This document shows positions 15,645 through 16,950 of a DNA stretch of 16,950 nt, piece by piece. The stretch covers positions 1 through 16,950 of the forward strand of contig NZ_CAMFHL010000158.1 in the NCBI RefSeq assembly GCF_945952095.1, in the 5' to 3' direction. The stretch is from an uncultured Arsenicibacter sp. Its GTDB lineage: Bacteria > Bacteroidota > Bacteroidia > Cytophagales > Spirosomataceae. The notes beneath the pieces are model-generated. The model worked only from the letters and a program-made list of their open reading frames with translations, was not told the DNA's origin and ran no database searches. A program made the position numbers and the translations under genes. Position 1 is the stretch's first letter. The number at the start of each line of letters is the position of its first letter.

Positions 15645-16950
15645 ATGGAGTGTAAGTTTACCGCCCAGCAAAAGCAAATCGGGGTATTGGTGGTTGCCCT
15701 GCTGACCGGTGTCATTACCATTGACCCGGTCATAGCCGCCACAAACAAAGCGCATCCGGACGTACCGGTTCATGCGGCTGTTGCCCGGAAAATTACGGGG
15801 AAAGTAACGACCGGTGCCGACAATACGCCCATGCCCGGTGTCAATGTAGTCATCAAAGGTACCCAGACCGGTACCACTACGGATGGAAACGGGCGGTTCT
15901 CGCTCGACATTACGGCCGACAACACGGTCCTGATCTTCTCCTACATTGGCTACAAAACGGAGGAGGTTGTGGTAGGCAACCGCACGGTGATTGACCTGAC
16001 CATGACCGAAAGCGCCGAAACGTTACAGGAGGCCGTCGTTACGGCCCTCGGCATTAAGCGCGATGAGCGGTCGCTGGGTTATTCCGTGGGTAAGGTTGAC
16101 GGTAAGGAATTTTCGCGCGTTGTGCAGGAAAACGTCCTGAATGGCATGGCCGGTAAAGTAGCCGGTGTGCAGATCAGTCAGACGGGCGGAACCGGTTCGT
16201 CGGTGAGCATGGTCATTCGCGGCGCGACCTCGCTGAGCAGCGACAACCAGCCCCTGTTTGTGATCGACGGCGTACCGATTGCCAACACCCTGAACAACAT
16301 CAGCCAGGTGGGGAACGATAACCGCGCCGACTTCGGCAACGCCATTTCGAACCTCAATCCCGACGATATTGAAAACGTATCGATTCTGAAAGGCCCGAGC
16401 GCCGCCGCTCTCTACGGCTCGCGGGCTGGTAACGGGGTGGTGCTGATCACGACCAAAAGCGGATCAAAAGCCAAAAAGCCTACGGTCACCATTACCTCAA
16501 GCACCGTCTTCGACCAGCCGTACCGGTTCCTGAAATGGCAGACCAAATTTGGTCCCGGCCAGTTTTCGGGTATCCCGCCGGCCGTCAGCGGTACCCAGCT
16601 CTCAAACCCGTTTGGCAAGCTGATCGACGAGACGGTCGGCGCCACGTACGGAGCCGAACTGGATAAAGGATATTCGGAAGTGCAGTGGAACAGCCCGCTC
16701 GATGCCAACGGCAAACCAGTGGCGATGCCGCTTGTTTCGCACAAGGACAACGTGAAGAACTTTGTGCAGACCGGCGTCACGACCACCAACGGGGTATCGG
16801 TGGCCAACAATACTGACCTGTTTACCTACCGGCTGTCGTATTCGAACATGCGGAATAAAGGGATTATCCCGAACTCCGATCTGTTCCGGAACACGTTTAA
16901 CGTAAATGCCAGTTTCAAGGCCAGCAACAAGCTCCGGCTGAGTACGAATC
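15645..16950 (+). CDS. SusC/RagA-family TonB-linked transporter (third copy), cut off by the window end
   Basis: The frame is open from the ATG at 15645 (in-frame stop TAA at 15633) to the last base, giving 435 residues without a stop. A hydrophobic signal segment (about 11-31, VLVVALLTGVI then IAA) precedes a carboxypeptidase-regulatory-like domain (49-122, with PMPGVNVVIKGTQTGTTTD and FSYIGYKTEEV). Next are the TonB-box-like LQEAVVTALGI (128-137) and a plug domain (140-272, with NQPLFVIDGVPIANTLNN and KGPSAAALYGSRAGNGVVLI), then the first barrel strands (SNMRNKGIIPNSDL). It has no STN domain. The plug is clearly closer to that of the second SusC than to the first: both share NQPLFVIDGVP(V/I)ANTLNN and the QENV(V/L)N segment. 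About two thirds of the barrel should lie beyond the window, probably followed by a third susD. Confidence 0.94.
   Translation, partial: MECKFTAQQKQIGVLVVALLTGVITIDPVIAATNKAHPDVPVHAAVARKITGKVTTGADNTPMPGVNVVIKGTQTGTTTDGNGRFSLDITADNTVLIFSYIGYKTEEVVVGNRTVIDLTMTESAETLQEAVVTALGIKRDERSLGYSVGKVDGKEFSRVVQENVLNGMAGKVAGVQISQTGGTGSSVSMVIRGATSLSSDNQPLFVIDGVPIANTLNNISQVGNDNRADFGNAISNLNPDDIENVSILKGPSAAALYGSRAGNGVVLITTKSGSKAKKPTVTITSSTVFDQPYRFLKWQTKFGPGQFSGIPPAVSGTQLSNPFGKLIDETVGATYGAELDKGYSEVQWNSPLDANGKPVAMPLVSHKDNVKNFVQTGVTTTNGVSVANNTDLFTYRLSYSNMRNKGIIPNSDLFRNTFNVNASFKASNKLRLSTN

Overview
The window looks like part of a Bacteroidota chromosome, most likely Cytophagales/Spirosomataceae (Spirosoma-like). 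The reasons are tandem SusC/SusD outer-membrane uptake pairs, a FecR-type anti-sigma factor with a DUF4974-like tail, SusD-like lipoproteins, start codons preceded by A-rich rather than Shine-Dalgarno sequence, and a moderately GC-rich composition. The genus is an inference; there is no rRNA or other marker gene.

Layout. Bases 1-49 are not genomic: they are an Illumina Nextera P5/i5 adapter with the Tn5 mosaic end, so the left edge is an untrimmed contig end. From 50 to 3512 (minus strand) runs a large secreted repeat protein: a signal peptide, two cysteine-containing repeats of about 78 residues, then ten Ig-like (He_PIG-type) repeats. Its real C-terminus is missing, and the last 14 residues and the stop of the apparent reading frame come from adapter. 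A 493-bp divergent intergenic region (3513-4005) follows. On the plus strand there is a fecR-like gene (4006-5028), a first susC/susD pair (5053-8427, 8454-10100), a terminator hairpin (10126-10165), a second susC/susD pair (10237-13830, 13842-15536), a 108-bp gap with a weak hairpin, and a third susC (15645 to the window end) that is cut off.

How the genes may work together. SusC is a TonB-dependent outer-membrane channel and SusD is the surface lipoprotein that lids it and binds substrate. Each pair here is probably one importer, and the truncated third susC predicts a third susD beyond the window. FecR would normally hold an ECF sigma factor at the inner membrane and be triggered by the N-terminal STN signalling domain of a loaded SusC-type receptor. 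Here no sigma-factor gene lies next to fecR, and the SusC right behind it lacks an STN domain. The only STN domain in the window is in the second SusC, in the next predicted transcription unit. No glycosidase, peptidase or other enzyme is present, so no substrate can be named.

I did not find evidence for a wholly new system. The most notable points are the adapter artefact with its chimeric protein tail, the sigma-less FecR with a displaced STN receptor, and a TTGTTWACAA-plus-A-tract motif at almost the same distance upstream of both operons.
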